Shown here: one piece after another, positions 25,727-33,716 of the stretch
Numbering within the stretch: position 1 is the stretch's first letter
How the letters are laid out: the number at the start of each line of letters is the position of its first letter
DNA from: Polaribacter haliotis
GTDB taxonomy: Bacteria; Bacteroidota; Bacteroidia; Flavobacteriales; Flavobacteriaceae
Assembly: GCF_014784055.1 (NCBI RefSeq)
Contig: NZ_CP061813.1
Location: forward strand, 707,501-771,500
DNA length: 64,000 nt
Reading direction: 5' to 3'
Notes under the pieces: model-generated
What the model saw: the letters and a program-made list of their open reading frames with translations, nothing else
What the model was told of the DNA's origin: nothing
Database searches by the model: none
Made by a program: the position numbers and the translations under genes

Positions 25727-26959
25727 TTAATCTGCTCTTAATGCTTCAATAGGTTTAATATTTGCAGCTCTTTTTGCTGGTACATAACCTGCAATTAATC
25801 CTGATAAGATTAATACAACTGTAGCTCCAATTACAATTTCTGGACTTACACTTGGGTCTTTAATAAAATAATCTTCTTCTAAACTATTACCAATTAAACT
25901 TAAAATATAAGTTCCTAAAGAAAGCCCTAAATAACCTGCAATTGTAGTAATTAAAACAGATTCTTGCACAACCATTCCAACAATTGAAGATGGCACTGCA
26001 CCTAATGCTTTTCTAATTCCGAATTCTTTAGTTCTTTCTTTTATAACGAATATCATAATATTAGAAATACCAATAATTCCTGCGATTAAAGTTCCAGAAC
26101 CAACAAAAATTACAATTAAATACAAAACAAACATAAACATACCAACTCCTTTGTTTGCTTCTGCCATGTTTCTAACAGAAAGCGCACTTTGGTCATCTGG
26201 ATGAATGTTTAATTTTTTACGTAAATCTCGCTCCATTTTATTACCAAATGCAATTGCAGCATCTAAACTTAAATCTGGGTTGTATCCTAAATTAATCTGA
26301 CTGATATAATCGTTGTTACCATACATCATTTGTGCAGTAGAAACAGGTATATAAGCCATTCTTTCTTCGTTATCTCCACCTTCATCAGAAAAAATACCAA
26401 TAATTAAAAAAGAACTTCCATTTACGTTTACTCTTTTTCCTAATGCAATTTTTTCTCCAAATAAATCCTTTTTAATCAAACGACCAATTACAATAACTTT
26501 CGATTTATCTTTAAGATCTCTTTCATTTAGATATCTACCTTCATCAATAATTGTTTTTTCTAAAAATTGATGATCGGGATTTACAGCTCGAATACTATAA
26601 GTACTTGCTTCACTTTTATATTTTATACTAAAGTTTTTATAGATTCTTGCAGATTGATATTGAATTTTATCTTCATATTCTTCAGCTACAAAATTATAAT
26701 CGTCGTTTCTTAATTGAATTCTTCTTCCAGTTTGTAATCCTTTAAAAGGTTTAGAAGTCTTCCAAACACGCACAAACATAGAGTTTTGCGCATCATCGTT
26801 AAAAGCACTTGTAAAGGAGTTACTTAAACCACTTACAACACCAAAAAGTAATGTGAATAATAAAATTGCAAATGCAACAGTAAAACCAGACATTACAGAA
26901 CGTAACCTGTTTTTATTGATACTCTGAAAAATTTCTCTCCAACGATCTAAATCAAACAT
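25727..26959 (-). CDS. MacB-like ABC transporter permease (first of two)
   Basis: The 410-residue protein is built like the next gene: one N-terminal helix, a periplasmic MacB_PCD domain, and an FtsX block with VIKERTKEFGIRKALGAVP, ending PIEALRAD. Sequence similarity to its neighbour suggests an old tandem duplication forming a heterodimeric permease. One base separates it from the ATPase gene. Confidence 0.93.
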   Translation of the reverse strand: MFDLDRWREIFQSINKNRLRSVMSGFTVAFAILLFTLLFGVVSGLSNSFTSAFNDDAQNSMFVRVWKTSKPFKGLQTGRRIQLRNDDYNFVAEEYEDKIQYQSARIYKNFSIKYKSEASTYSIRAVNPDHQFLEKTIIDEGRYLNERDLKDKSKVIVIGRLIKKDLFGEKIALGKRVNVNGSSFLIIGIFSDEGGDNEERMAYIPVSTAQMMYGNNDYISQINLGYNPDLSLDAAIAFGNKMERDLRKKLNIHPDDQSALSVRNMAEANKGVGMFMFVLYLIVIFVGSGTLIAGIIGISNIMIFVIKERTKEFGIRKALGAVPSSIVGMVVQESVLITTIAGYLGLSLGTYILSLIGNSLEEDYFIKDPSVSPEIVIGATVVLILSGLIAGYVPAKRAANIKPIEALRAD

Positions 26960-26960
26960 A

Positions 26961-27653
26961 TTAAACTGCTTTTGAGGCTTTTGTTAATTCGTCACTAATA
27001 ATTCTTCCATCTTTTAAACGAACAATTCTTTTTGTTTGCTCTGCAACTTCTTCTTCGTGTGTAATAACGAAAACCGTCATTCCTTTGTCGTTAATATCTT
27101 TTAACAAATCCATTACAGAATCTGTAGTTGTAGAATCTAATGCTCCAGTAGGTTCATCCGCCAAAACAACTTTTGGTTTTGTAACCAAAGCTCTAGCAAT
27201 TGCAACACGTTGTTTTTGCCCTCCAGAAAGTTCGTTTGGTAAGTGTCCTGCCCAATCTTTTAAACCCACTTGATCTAAATATTCCAAAGCAATTTCTAAA
27301 CGTTCTTTTCTGCTTACTCCTTTATAATACAAAGGTAAAGCAACATTCTCTAAAGCTGTTTTGTAAGAAATAAGATTAAATGATTGAAAGATAAAACCTA
27401 AGAATTTGTTACGCAATTGCGCAGCTTTTTTCTCATTCATATCTTTAATTAGTTGTCCATTTAAGTAATAATTACCTTCGTCATGAACATCTAATAAACC
27501 AACAATATTTAATAATGTAGATTTTCCAGATCCAGAAGACCCCATAATAGATACGAATTCACCTTCTTTTATGTGTAAATCTATTCCTTTTAATACATGT
27601 AGAGAATCTTTTCCAATTGGATAAGACTTGTGCAGTTCTTCAATTTTAATCAT
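26961..27653 (-). CDS. ABC transporter ATP-binding protein (MacB/LolD type)
   Basis: The 230-residue protein has a complete ATPase. Walker A is GSSGSGKSTLL (about 38-48), the Q-loop GFIFQSFNLI, the signature LSGGQKQRVAIARAL, Walker B VLADEPTGALD and the switch His in VITHEEEVA. The YNLIS/IGLLDVHDEG spacing is typical of the LolD/MacB ATPase group. It is the first gene of the export operon. A TACTTTCG element at 27672-27679 may be its promoter. Confidence 0.94.
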   Translation of the reverse strand: MIKIEELHKSYPIGKDSLHVLKGIDLHIKEGEFVSIMGSSGSGKSTLLNIVGLLDVHDEGNYYLNGQLIKDMNEKKAAQLRNKFLGFIFQSFNLISYKTALENVALPLYYKGVSRKERLEIALEYLDQVGLKDWAGHLPNELSGGQKQRVAIARALVTKPKVVLADEPTGALDSTTTDSVMDLLKDINDKGMTVFVITHEEEVAEQTKRIVRLKDGRIISDELTKASKAV

Positions 27654-27800
27654 CAGTTGGTTATTTTATCACGAAAGTACCTAAAGCTATTCACTGCAAT
27701 TATTAATATTTTGTTAAAAGCCATTGCAATATAAAATCAAATACAACTATAAGACGTCTTAATTTAAATATTGTTACAAGATTTTTAAAAAAAGTTGAAG

Positions 27801-27808
27801 TATCTTTG
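27801..27808 (+). promoter_or_regulatory. Promoter -7 element TATCTTTG of the DCC thiol oxidoreductase gene
   Basis: Exact TAnnTTTG match, 26 bases before the ATG at 27835. No convincing -33 box at the standard spacing. Confidence 0.5.
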
Positions 27809-27834
27809 TTTTCGACTTAATTTAATTTGGTTAA

Positions 27835-28251
27835 ATGATTGATATTCCTAAAAATAAGAAGGTAATTTTGTTTGATGGTGTTTGTAATTTATGCAATAAT
27901 TCTGTAATAAAAGCGATTAAATACGATAAAAAAGAAACTTTTTTATTCGCATCCTTACAATCGGATTCTGGAAAAGAAATTACCAATTACTTAGGAATAA
28001 ATACTGCAAAAATTGATTCTATAATTTTATACGAACCAAATGTTTCTTACGATGTAAAATCGACTGCAGCTTTAAAAGTGATGAATGATTTTGGTGGCAT
28101 TTGGAACTTAACAAAACTCTTATGGGTTTTTCCTGAAGGTTTTAGAAATTTTGTTTACGATTATATCGCCAAAAACCGTTATGTATGGTTTGGCAAGAAA
28201 GAAAGTTGCATGATTCCTACACCTGAATTAAAAGCGAAATTTTTGGATTAA
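27835..28251 (+). CDS. DCC-family thiol-disulfide oxidoreductase (DUF393)
   Basis: The 138-residue protein has the family's N-terminal motif VILFDGVCNLCNNSV, with the DxxCxxC active-site pair, at about 10-24. The FASLQSDSGKEI segment and the C-terminal KNRYVWFGKKESC also match. It is a predicted thioredoxin-like redox protein of unknown partner. The HAD phosphatase gene follows after 47 bases. Confidence 0.92.
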   Translation: MIDIPKNKKVILFDGVCNLCNNSVIKAIKYDKKETFLFASLQSDSGKEITNYLGINTAKIDSIILYEPNVSYDVKSTAALKVMNDFGGIWNLTKLLWVFPEGFRNFVYDYIAKNRYVWFGKKESCMIPTPELKAKFLD

Positions 28252-28298
28252 AAATTGCCACGAATTCACTAATTATAAAATTATTATTTTAAAAAAGA

Positions 28299-28958
28299 AT
28301 GAAAAAAATCCCAAAAGAAATAAAATGCGTTATTTTTGATATGGATGGCGTTATTATAGATTCCGAAGAAATTCACAAAAAAGCATATTACGAAACCTTT
28401 GTTTCTTTAGGACTAAATGTTTCTGATGAATTGTACAAATCTTTTACAGGTTCTTCTACCATTAATGCTTTTCAAAGATTGGTGGCTCATTTTAATTTAG
28501 ATAAAAAACCTGAAGAACTCGTTTTAGACAAAAGAAGGCGTTATGTAAATTTCTTTGAAAATGACCCAAATTTACATTTAGTTGAAAATGTTGAAGAAAT
28601 TATAAAGTATTTCAACAAAAAAGGAATCGTTTTAATATTGGCTTCTTCTTCTGCAATGATTAATATAGACAGGGTTTTTAATCGTTTTAACTTGAATGGT
28701 TATTTTTCTGCGAAAATATCGGGTGCAGATTTAAAAGAATCGAAACCACATCCAGAAATTTTCAATAAAGCATCTATTTTAGCCAACATACCAAAAGAAA
28801 ATTGTGTTGTTATTGAAGATTCCGATAATGGAATAAAAGCGGCAAACGATGCTAATATTTTCGTTTTTGGCTATGCTAATAAACTTTCGGAAGGACAAAC
28901 TTTAAAAAATGCTGATGCTGTTATTCACGATTTTTTGGAGTTGAAAGACCTTATTTAA
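28299..28958 (+). CDS. HAD-superfamily phosphatase, beta-phosphoglucomutase-like
   Basis: The 219-residue protein has motif I VIFDMDGVIIDSE (about 11-23) with the nucleophile Asp and acid/base Asp. Motif II is LASSSA, the motif III Lys is in ESKPHPEIF, and motif IV is VIEDSDNGIKAA. The small alpha-helical cap between motif I and II places it with the beta-PGM/Gph-like subclass. Substrate, probably a sugar phosphate, is not determined. Confidence 0.92.
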   Translation: MKKIPKEIKCVIFDMDGVIIDSEEIHKKAYYETFVSLGLNVSDELYKSFTGSSTINAFQRLVAHFNLDKKPEELVLDKRRRYVNFFENDPNLHLVENVEEIIKYFNKKGIVLILASSSAMINIDRVFNRFNLNGYFSAKISGADLKESKPHPEIFNKASILANIPKENCVVIEDSDNGIKAANDANIFVFGYANKLSEGQTLKNADAVIHDFLELKDLI

Positions 28959-29034
28959 AAAAAAAGAAGTTTTTAACTGCTTGATTTTATATTTTAAAAA
29001 ATATAACTCAGTTAACAAATACAAAACTAAAACA

Positions 29035-29556
29035 ATGAAAAAAATAATAAGTCTATTTACAATAATACTAATTTTCAATTGCAATAGTGATGAATCAAAT
29101 TCTATTGTTGAAACAGAGTTAAGTTTACTTACTGGAATAAATCTAATTGATAATAGTGGAAATCCAAATGGCAAGTTTGGAAATCCGAATATATTGATAA
29201 ATAATAAAATTACTGTTTATCCTATTCCTGCGAAAAACGTTTTATTTATTAATTCAAATGAAAACTTAAGCAAAATTTGGATTATACCAGCTATTGCCGA
29301 AAAAATTTTTCAACAAACTGATTTTAATACTATATTAAATACACATACTTACGATGAAAACCAAATCAAATCTAATGCTGAATTAGAATCTTTAGACATC
29401 AATAAAAACTCATTTAGTTTAAAATTGAATACATTAAAATCTGGATACTACAGAATATTTATGAAAATTGACAATTCACTATATTGGGAAAACATATATA
29501 TTCCAAATGGAGATGAAGGATTTGGACTTGAGAATTTAAAAAATTTTTGGAATTAA
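29035..29556 (+). CDS. Small lipoprotein, function unknown
   Basis: The 173-residue protein begins MKKIISLFTIILIFNCN, a lipoprotein signal with Cys at about 16. A TTG at 28981 would add 18 residues in front of the signal and is rejected. The body has a short segment KITVYPIPAKNVLFIN resembling the start of secretion-associated or fibronectin-like beta domains, and YYRIFMKIDNSLYWENIYI near the end. No family is recognised. A hairpin terminator lies beyond it. Confidence 0.75.
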   Translation: MKKIISLFTIILIFNCNSDESNSIVETELSLLTGINLIDNSGNPNGKFGNPNILINNKITVYPIPAKNVLFINSNENLSKIWIIPAIAEKIFQQTDFNTILNTHTYDENQIKSNAELESLDINKNSFSLKLNTLKSGYYRIFMKIDNSLYWENIYIPNGDEGFGLENLKNFWN

Positions 29557-29660
29557 TTATAAATTTGTCTAAACTTTTGGGTGCACATCATTTTCTATTC
29601 GGTTTTTATTTGCTGAATTTAGTACTTAAACCATATACAAACATATTAACGAAACATAAA

Positions 29661-29695
29661 AAAAATCTCTTTTCCTGTCAAGAAAAGAGATTTTT
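29661..29695. terminator. Bidirectional terminator
   Basis: AAAAATCTCTTTTC pairs with GAAAAGAGATTTTT. It lies between the lipoprotein gene and the end of the polyamine operon. Confidence 0.88.
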
Positions 29696-29721
29696 ATATT
29701 TTTAGAAATCAATTAGTTTAC

Positions 29722-30000
29722 CTAATCTTCATCCTCCAAATCATTGGCTTCAAAATCGTCATTATCATCAAAAAATTCTTCATCTTCTGCATATTCTTCC
29801 ATGGCATTTTCTAAACGATCACTTATTTTAACTAAATAAACAGTGTCTTCCGTTTTTACTTCAACTGCTTTTACAGTATCTCCTTTGGCGTTTTTAAAGG
29901 AAATTACATCACTATAATCATAACCATCAGGATATTTATCAATTAACATATCTAAGATGTCTTTTGTCAGTTTTGCGTATTCTACTATTACTCTTTTCAT
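29722..30000 (-). CDS. Small acidic protein at the end of the polyamine operon
   Basis: The 92-residue protein starts MKRVIVEYAKLTKD; an ATG at 30039 is rejected as it adds a basic run unlike the rest. The first 65 residues look folded (VIVEYAKLTKDILDML, DVISFKNAKGDTVKAVEV, YLVKISDRLENAM). The last 25 are almost all Asp/Glu. No domain is recognised. It lies 86 bases downstream of the deoxyhypusine-synthase-like gene and before the terminator, so it is probably co-transcribed with polyamine genes. An acidic tail could bind cationic polyamines, but that is speculation. Confidence 0.75.
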   Translation of the reverse strand: MKRVIVEYAKLTKDILDMLIDKYPDGYDYSDVISFKNAKGDTVKAVEVKTEDTVYLVKISDRLENAMEEYAEDEEFFDDNDDFEANDLEDED

Positions 30001-30086
30001 TATAATACCTTTTATATTTCTGGTCCGTTTTTTAATCAAGTTTAAAATAAAAATAATAAACTTTTTTAAAAAAAACGTTAGTGATG

Positions 30087-31055
30087 TTACATTTCTAATA
30101 AATAAGCGAAAATAAGAGGTGCAACAATGGTTGCATCACTTTCTATAATAAATTTTGGAGTGTCTATATCTAATTTTCCCCAAGTAATTTTCTCGTTAGG
30201 AACTGCTCCTGAATAAGAACCATAACTTGTGGTAGAATCTGAAATCTGACAGAAATAACTCCAAAATGGTGTTTCTGGTTTTTCCATATCTTGGTACAAC
30301 ATTGGCACCACACAAATAGGAAAATCTCCAGCAATTCCTCCTCCTATTTGGAAAAATCCTATTCCGTTTTCAGAATTATCTGTGTACCAATCTGCTAAAA
30401 AAGTCATGTATTCTATACCAGATTTTACTGTACTTGCTTTTAATTCTCCTTTTAATACATAAGAAGCAAAAATATTACCCATGGTAGAATCTTCCCAACC
30501 AGGACAGATAATTGGTAAGTTTTTTTCTGCTGCTGCATACATCCAAGAATCTTTAATATCTATCTCATAATACTGCTCTAAAACTCCTGAAAGTAATAAT
30601 TTGTACATGTATTCATGTGGTAAATAACGTTCTCCTTTTGCTTCTGCATCTTTCCATATTTTTACAATATGTTCTTGAATTCTTCTAAAAGCTTCTTCTT
30701 CAGGAATACAAGTATCTGTAACTCTGTTTAAGCCTTTTTCTAACAAATCCCACTCGTCTTGTGGAGTTAAATCTCTATAATTTGGTACTCTTTTATAATG
30801 AGAATGTGCTACTAAATTCATAACATCTTCTTCTAAATTTGCACCTGTACAAGAAACAATTTGCACTTTATCTTGGCGAATCATTTCTGCAAAAATCTTT
30901 CCTAGTTCTGCTGTACTCATTGCTCCTGCCAAAGAAACTAACATTTTAGATCCTTTGTTTAATTGCGCTTCATAACCTTTTGCTGCATCTACTAAAGCTG
31001 CTGCATTAAAGTGTAAAAAGTATTTTTCTATAAAATTTGTAATTGGTTTGCTCAT
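30087..31055 (-). CDS. Deoxyhypusine-synthase-like protein, probable homospermidine synthase
   Basis: The 322-residue protein starts MSKPITNFIEKYFLHFNAA. An upstream ATG at 31133 belongs to an intergenic repeat and is rejected. The NAD-binding LVSLAGAMSTAELG and SCTGANLEEDVMNLVAHSHY match the DHS fold. SGAVPNEKITWGKLD contains the W-G-K active-site Lys. Bacteria lack eIF5A, so hypusination is not expected. A DHS homologue (SpeY) makes homospermidine in Anabaena, and homospermidine is a major polyamine of Flavobacteriaceae. Its place behind arginine decarboxylase and agmatinase supports that role by inference. Confidence 0.9.
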   Translation of the reverse strand: MSKPITNFIEKYFLHFNAAALVDAAKGYEAQLNKGSKMLVSLAGAMSTAELGKIFAEMIRQDKVQIVSCTGANLEEDVMNLVAHSHYKRVPNYRDLTPQDEWDLLEKGLNRVTDTCIPEEEAFRRIQEHIVKIWKDAEAKGERYLPHEYMYKLLLSGVLEQYYEIDIKDSWMYAAAEKNLPIICPGWEDSTMGNIFASYVLKGELKASTVKSGIEYMTFLADWYTDNSENGIGFFQIGGGIAGDFPICVVPMLYQDMEKPETPFWSYFCQISDSTTSYGSYSGAVPNEKITWGKLDIDTPKFIIESDATIVAPLIFAYLLEM

Positions 31056-31084
31056 TTTTATATTTTTTATGATATCCTTTAAAA

Positions 31085-31132
31085 TGTTCTCGATACGATT
31101 TTTCAAAAAAGGAAAAATCACATGAACTGACA
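31085..31132. repeat. Intergenic repeat with GATTTTTC/GGAAAAATC hairpin
   Basis: The sequence TGTTCTCGATACGATTTTTC plus GGAAAAATCACATGAACTGACAC forms a hairpin with a run of A in the loop. I recall the same sequence as a recurrent element in flavobacterial genomes. It lies between two polyamine-operon genes. Confidence 0.5.
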
Positions 31133-31184
31133 CTAAAAGTTATCAATAATGATTTTATTTAATTTCTAAAATTTTAATTTTTAA

Positions 31185-32720
31185 TTATTTTTTATGAAGT
31201 TTTTTCACTTCGTAAATATCTGTTCTTCTATCTTTTAAATTTCGAACACTTCCAAATTGATTCAAATCTTTTAACAAATCTAAATCTACATCTGCAATTA
31301 AAATCATTTCTGTATTTGTAGTTGCTTCTGCTTTAATTCCGTTTGCTGGAAATGAAAAATCGCAAGGTGTAAAAACCATCGATTGTGCAAACTGAATGTC
31401 CATGTTATTTACTTTAGGTAAATTTCCAACACTTCCTGCAATTGCCACATAACACTCGTTTTCTATGGCTCTTGCTTGTGCACAATGTCTCACTCTAGAA
31501 TATCCATTTTGTGTATCTGTTAAAAACGGAATAAACAAAATATCCATACCTTCTTCAGCCAAAATTCTACTCAATTCTGGAAACTCGGAATCGTAACAAA
31601 TTAACACTCCAACTTTACCACAATCTGTATCGAATGTTTTTAGCTCATTTCCTCCTTGCATTCCCCAAACTTTTGCTTCATCTGGAGTTACATGTAATTT
31701 CTCATACCTTTCTGTAGAACCATCTCTTTTGCACAAATAACCAACATTGTATAACATTCCATCTTTTAATTCTGGGAAACTTCCAGTAATTATATTGATG
31801 TTGTACGAAATAGCCAATTCAGAAAACTTCTGAACTATTTCTGGTGTATATTTTGCCAATTCTCTAATGGCTTGCGATTCTGGCAAATGATTATTATCTG
31901 CCATTAAAGGCGCATTAAAAAACTCTGGAAACAATGCAAAGTCAGCTCTGTATGCAGAAACTGCATCTACAAAATATTCTGCTTGTTGCATTAATTCTTC
32001 CAAATCTTTGTACAAACGCATTTGCCACTGAATTAATCCTAAACGAACTACTTTCTTTTTAATGGCCGCTTTTGCAGTTTCTTTTTTGTAATACACATTA
32101 TCCCACTCCAATAAAACTGCAAAATCGTTTGAATCTGCATCTCCTTCTAAATAACCTTTCATCACTTTTGATGGATGAAAATCATTGGATATTTGAAAGT
32201 TTAAAACTGGATCGTGAATTTCTTTACGTTTTACCTTTTCTATATATTCTTTTGGTGAAATTTGCACTGCATATTTATGATAATTAGGAATTCTTCCACC
32301 AAATGCAATACCTCTTAAATTCAGTTTTTCGCACAATTCTTTTCGGTAATCATACAATCTTCTTCCTAGCCTTAAACCTCTATATTCTGGTTTTATAAAA
32401 ACATCAATTCCATATAAAACATCACCAATATCACTATGAGTGCTAAAAGTGTAGTTCCCAGTAATCTCTTTGTATGTATGATGATCATCAAACTTATCAT
32501 AATCAACTCTTAAAGACAAAGCACAACCTGCCAGCTGTCCATTAATTTTAATAACTACTTGTCCTTCAGGAAATTTATCTATTAAAGATTGTATTTGAGG
32601 TTCTTCCCAATGCGTACTTTGCATATTAGAATAAATCTCAATCATTGCTTGTTTTAACGCTTGATAATCTTCAATCGTTAAATATTGCAACTCTATATTT
32701 TCTATGTTTTCGATTTTCAT
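31185..32720 (-). CDS. Bifunctional GNAT acetyltransferase / carbon-nitrogen hydrolase
   Basis: This 511-residue protein has two fused domains. Residues about 10-210 form a GNAT fold with the acetyl-CoA loop PEYRGLRLGRRLYDYR. Residues about 225-505 form a nitrilase-superfamily domain with all three catalytic residues: Glu in ALFPEFF, Lys in RYEKLHV and Cys in GVLICYDSEFPE. The nitrilase part resembles the amidase branch that includes N-carbamoylputrescine amidohydrolase. It lies within the polyamine operon, 6 bases after agmatinase. Whether it acts on a polyamine derivative is inference; an amide-bond hydrolase/acetyltransferase pair for one metabolite is attractive. Confidence 0.93.
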   Translation of the reverse strand: MKIENIENIELQYLTIEDYQALKQAMIEIYSNMQSTHWEEPQIQSLIDKFPEGQVVIKINGQLAGCALSLRVDYDKFDDHHTYKEITGNYTFSTHSDIGDVLYGIDVFIKPEYRGLRLGRRLYDYRKELCEKLNLRGIAFGGRIPNYHKYAVQISPKEYIEKVKRKEIHDPVLNFQISNDFHPSKVMKGYLEGDADSNDFAVLLEWDNVYYKKETAKAAIKKKVVRLGLIQWQMRLYKDLEELMQQAEYFVDAVSAYRADFALFPEFFNAPLMADNNHLPESQAIRELAKYTPEIVQKFSELAISYNINIITGSFPELKDGMLYNVGYLCKRDGSTERYEKLHVTPDEAKVWGMQGGNELKTFDTDCGKVGVLICYDSEFPELSRILAEEGMDILFIPFLTDTQNGYSRVRHCAQARAIENECYVAIAGSVGNLPKVNNMDIQFAQSMVFTPCDFSFPANGIKAEATTNTEMILIADVDLDLLKDLNQFGSVRNLKDRRTDIYEVKKLHKK

Positions 32721-32726
32721 AATGAT

Positions 32727-33671
32727 TTAAAAATCGTCGTCATCATTTTTAAATTTCGATAATTTACTGAAAGGATTGTTATCAGTAGTATCATCTCCAT
32801 TGTCATAAGAATCGTCATTAGAAGCAAATTTATAGCTCAACATTTTATAGAATAATTTAGCCGCTAAAAAGTCAGATGATTTTTCATTTTCATTCGGACA
32901 TAATTCAACCATATCAAAACCTACAACATTCTTTTGCTCGAAAACTTGTTTTAAGAATGCTAAAGTTTCATAGTAAAATAATCCTCCTGGTTCTGGAGTT
33001 CCTGTACTTGGCATAATTGAAGGATCTAACGCGTCTAAATCAAAAGTAATAAACACATTTGTACTTAATTGATCAATTACATCATCCATCCAATCTTCGT
33101 TTACAGCCATGTCATGTGCAAAGAAAACTTTGTCTAAATTCATGCTTCTTTTTTCAGAAATATCCATACTTCTAATTCCAACCTGGACTAAGTTTGTATT
33201 CTGATTCGCTTCGTAAACTGCACAAGCGTGATTGCAAGAAGAACCTTCATATTCTTTACGTAAATCTGCATGTGCATCTATATGTAAAACCGTTAAATCG
33301 CTAAAACATTCGTTAAAAGCTCTAATAGTTCCAATAGAAACTGAATGTTCTCCACCAAAAACAGTCACAAATTTATTTCTGTTGATATACTTCTTCGTTT
33401 CTTGGTGAACAGCTTCTACCATTGCTTCTGGAGAAGAATTTTCTGTAATTGGTTCTGTTAAGAAAACACCTTCTTTATAAACTTCAGAATCTGTTTCTAT
33501 GTCATACAATTCCATGTTTTCTGAAGCTTCTAAAAAAGCTTTAGGACCTTTGTCTGCCCCTTTTTGCCAAGTGCTAGTTCCATCATAAGGAACTGGGATA
33601 ATTACTATTTTTGATGTTGACAAGTTTCCAAACTCGTTTGGAATTCCTGCATATGTATTTTTTGTGTTCAT
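32727..33671 (-). CDS. speB: Agmatinase
   Basis: The 314-residue enzyme hydrolyses agmatine to putrescine and urea with two Mn ions. Metal-ligand motifs are GGEHSVSIG, LHIDAHADLR and FDLDALDPSIMPSTGTPEPGG. A tail of about 35 residues after the ureohydrolase fold is rich in Asp and Asn (DDSYDNGDDTTDNNPF, DDDDF) and is unusual. It is second in the polyamine operon, 45 bases after the arginine decarboxylase, giving a direct arginine to agmatine to putrescine route. Confidence 0.95.
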   Translation of the reverse strand: MNTKNTYAGIPNEFGNLSTSKIVIIPVPYDGTSTWQKGADKGPKAFLEASENMELYDIETDSEVYKEGVFLTEPITENSSPEAMVEAVHQETKKYINRNKFVTVFGGEHSVSIGTIRAFNECFSDLTVLHIDAHADLRKEYEGSSCNHACAVYEANQNTNLVQVGIRSMDISEKRSMNLDKVFFAHDMAVNEDWMDDVIDQLSTNVFITFDLDALDPSIMPSTGTPEPGGLFYYETLAFLKQVFEQKNVVGFDMVELCPNENEKSSDFLAAKLFYKMLSYKFASNDDSYDNGDDTTDNNPFSKLSKFKNDDDDF

Positions 33672-33716
33672 TTTATTTTTTGTTGCAATGGGTTTAAACC
33701 CTTGTTGTGTTGTTTG

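Noticed and set aside
31056..31133. 26-residue N-terminal extension of the deoxyhypusine-synthase-like protein
   Set aside because: The extra codons are encoded by a recurrent intergenic repeat, and the family start corresponds to MSKPITNFI.
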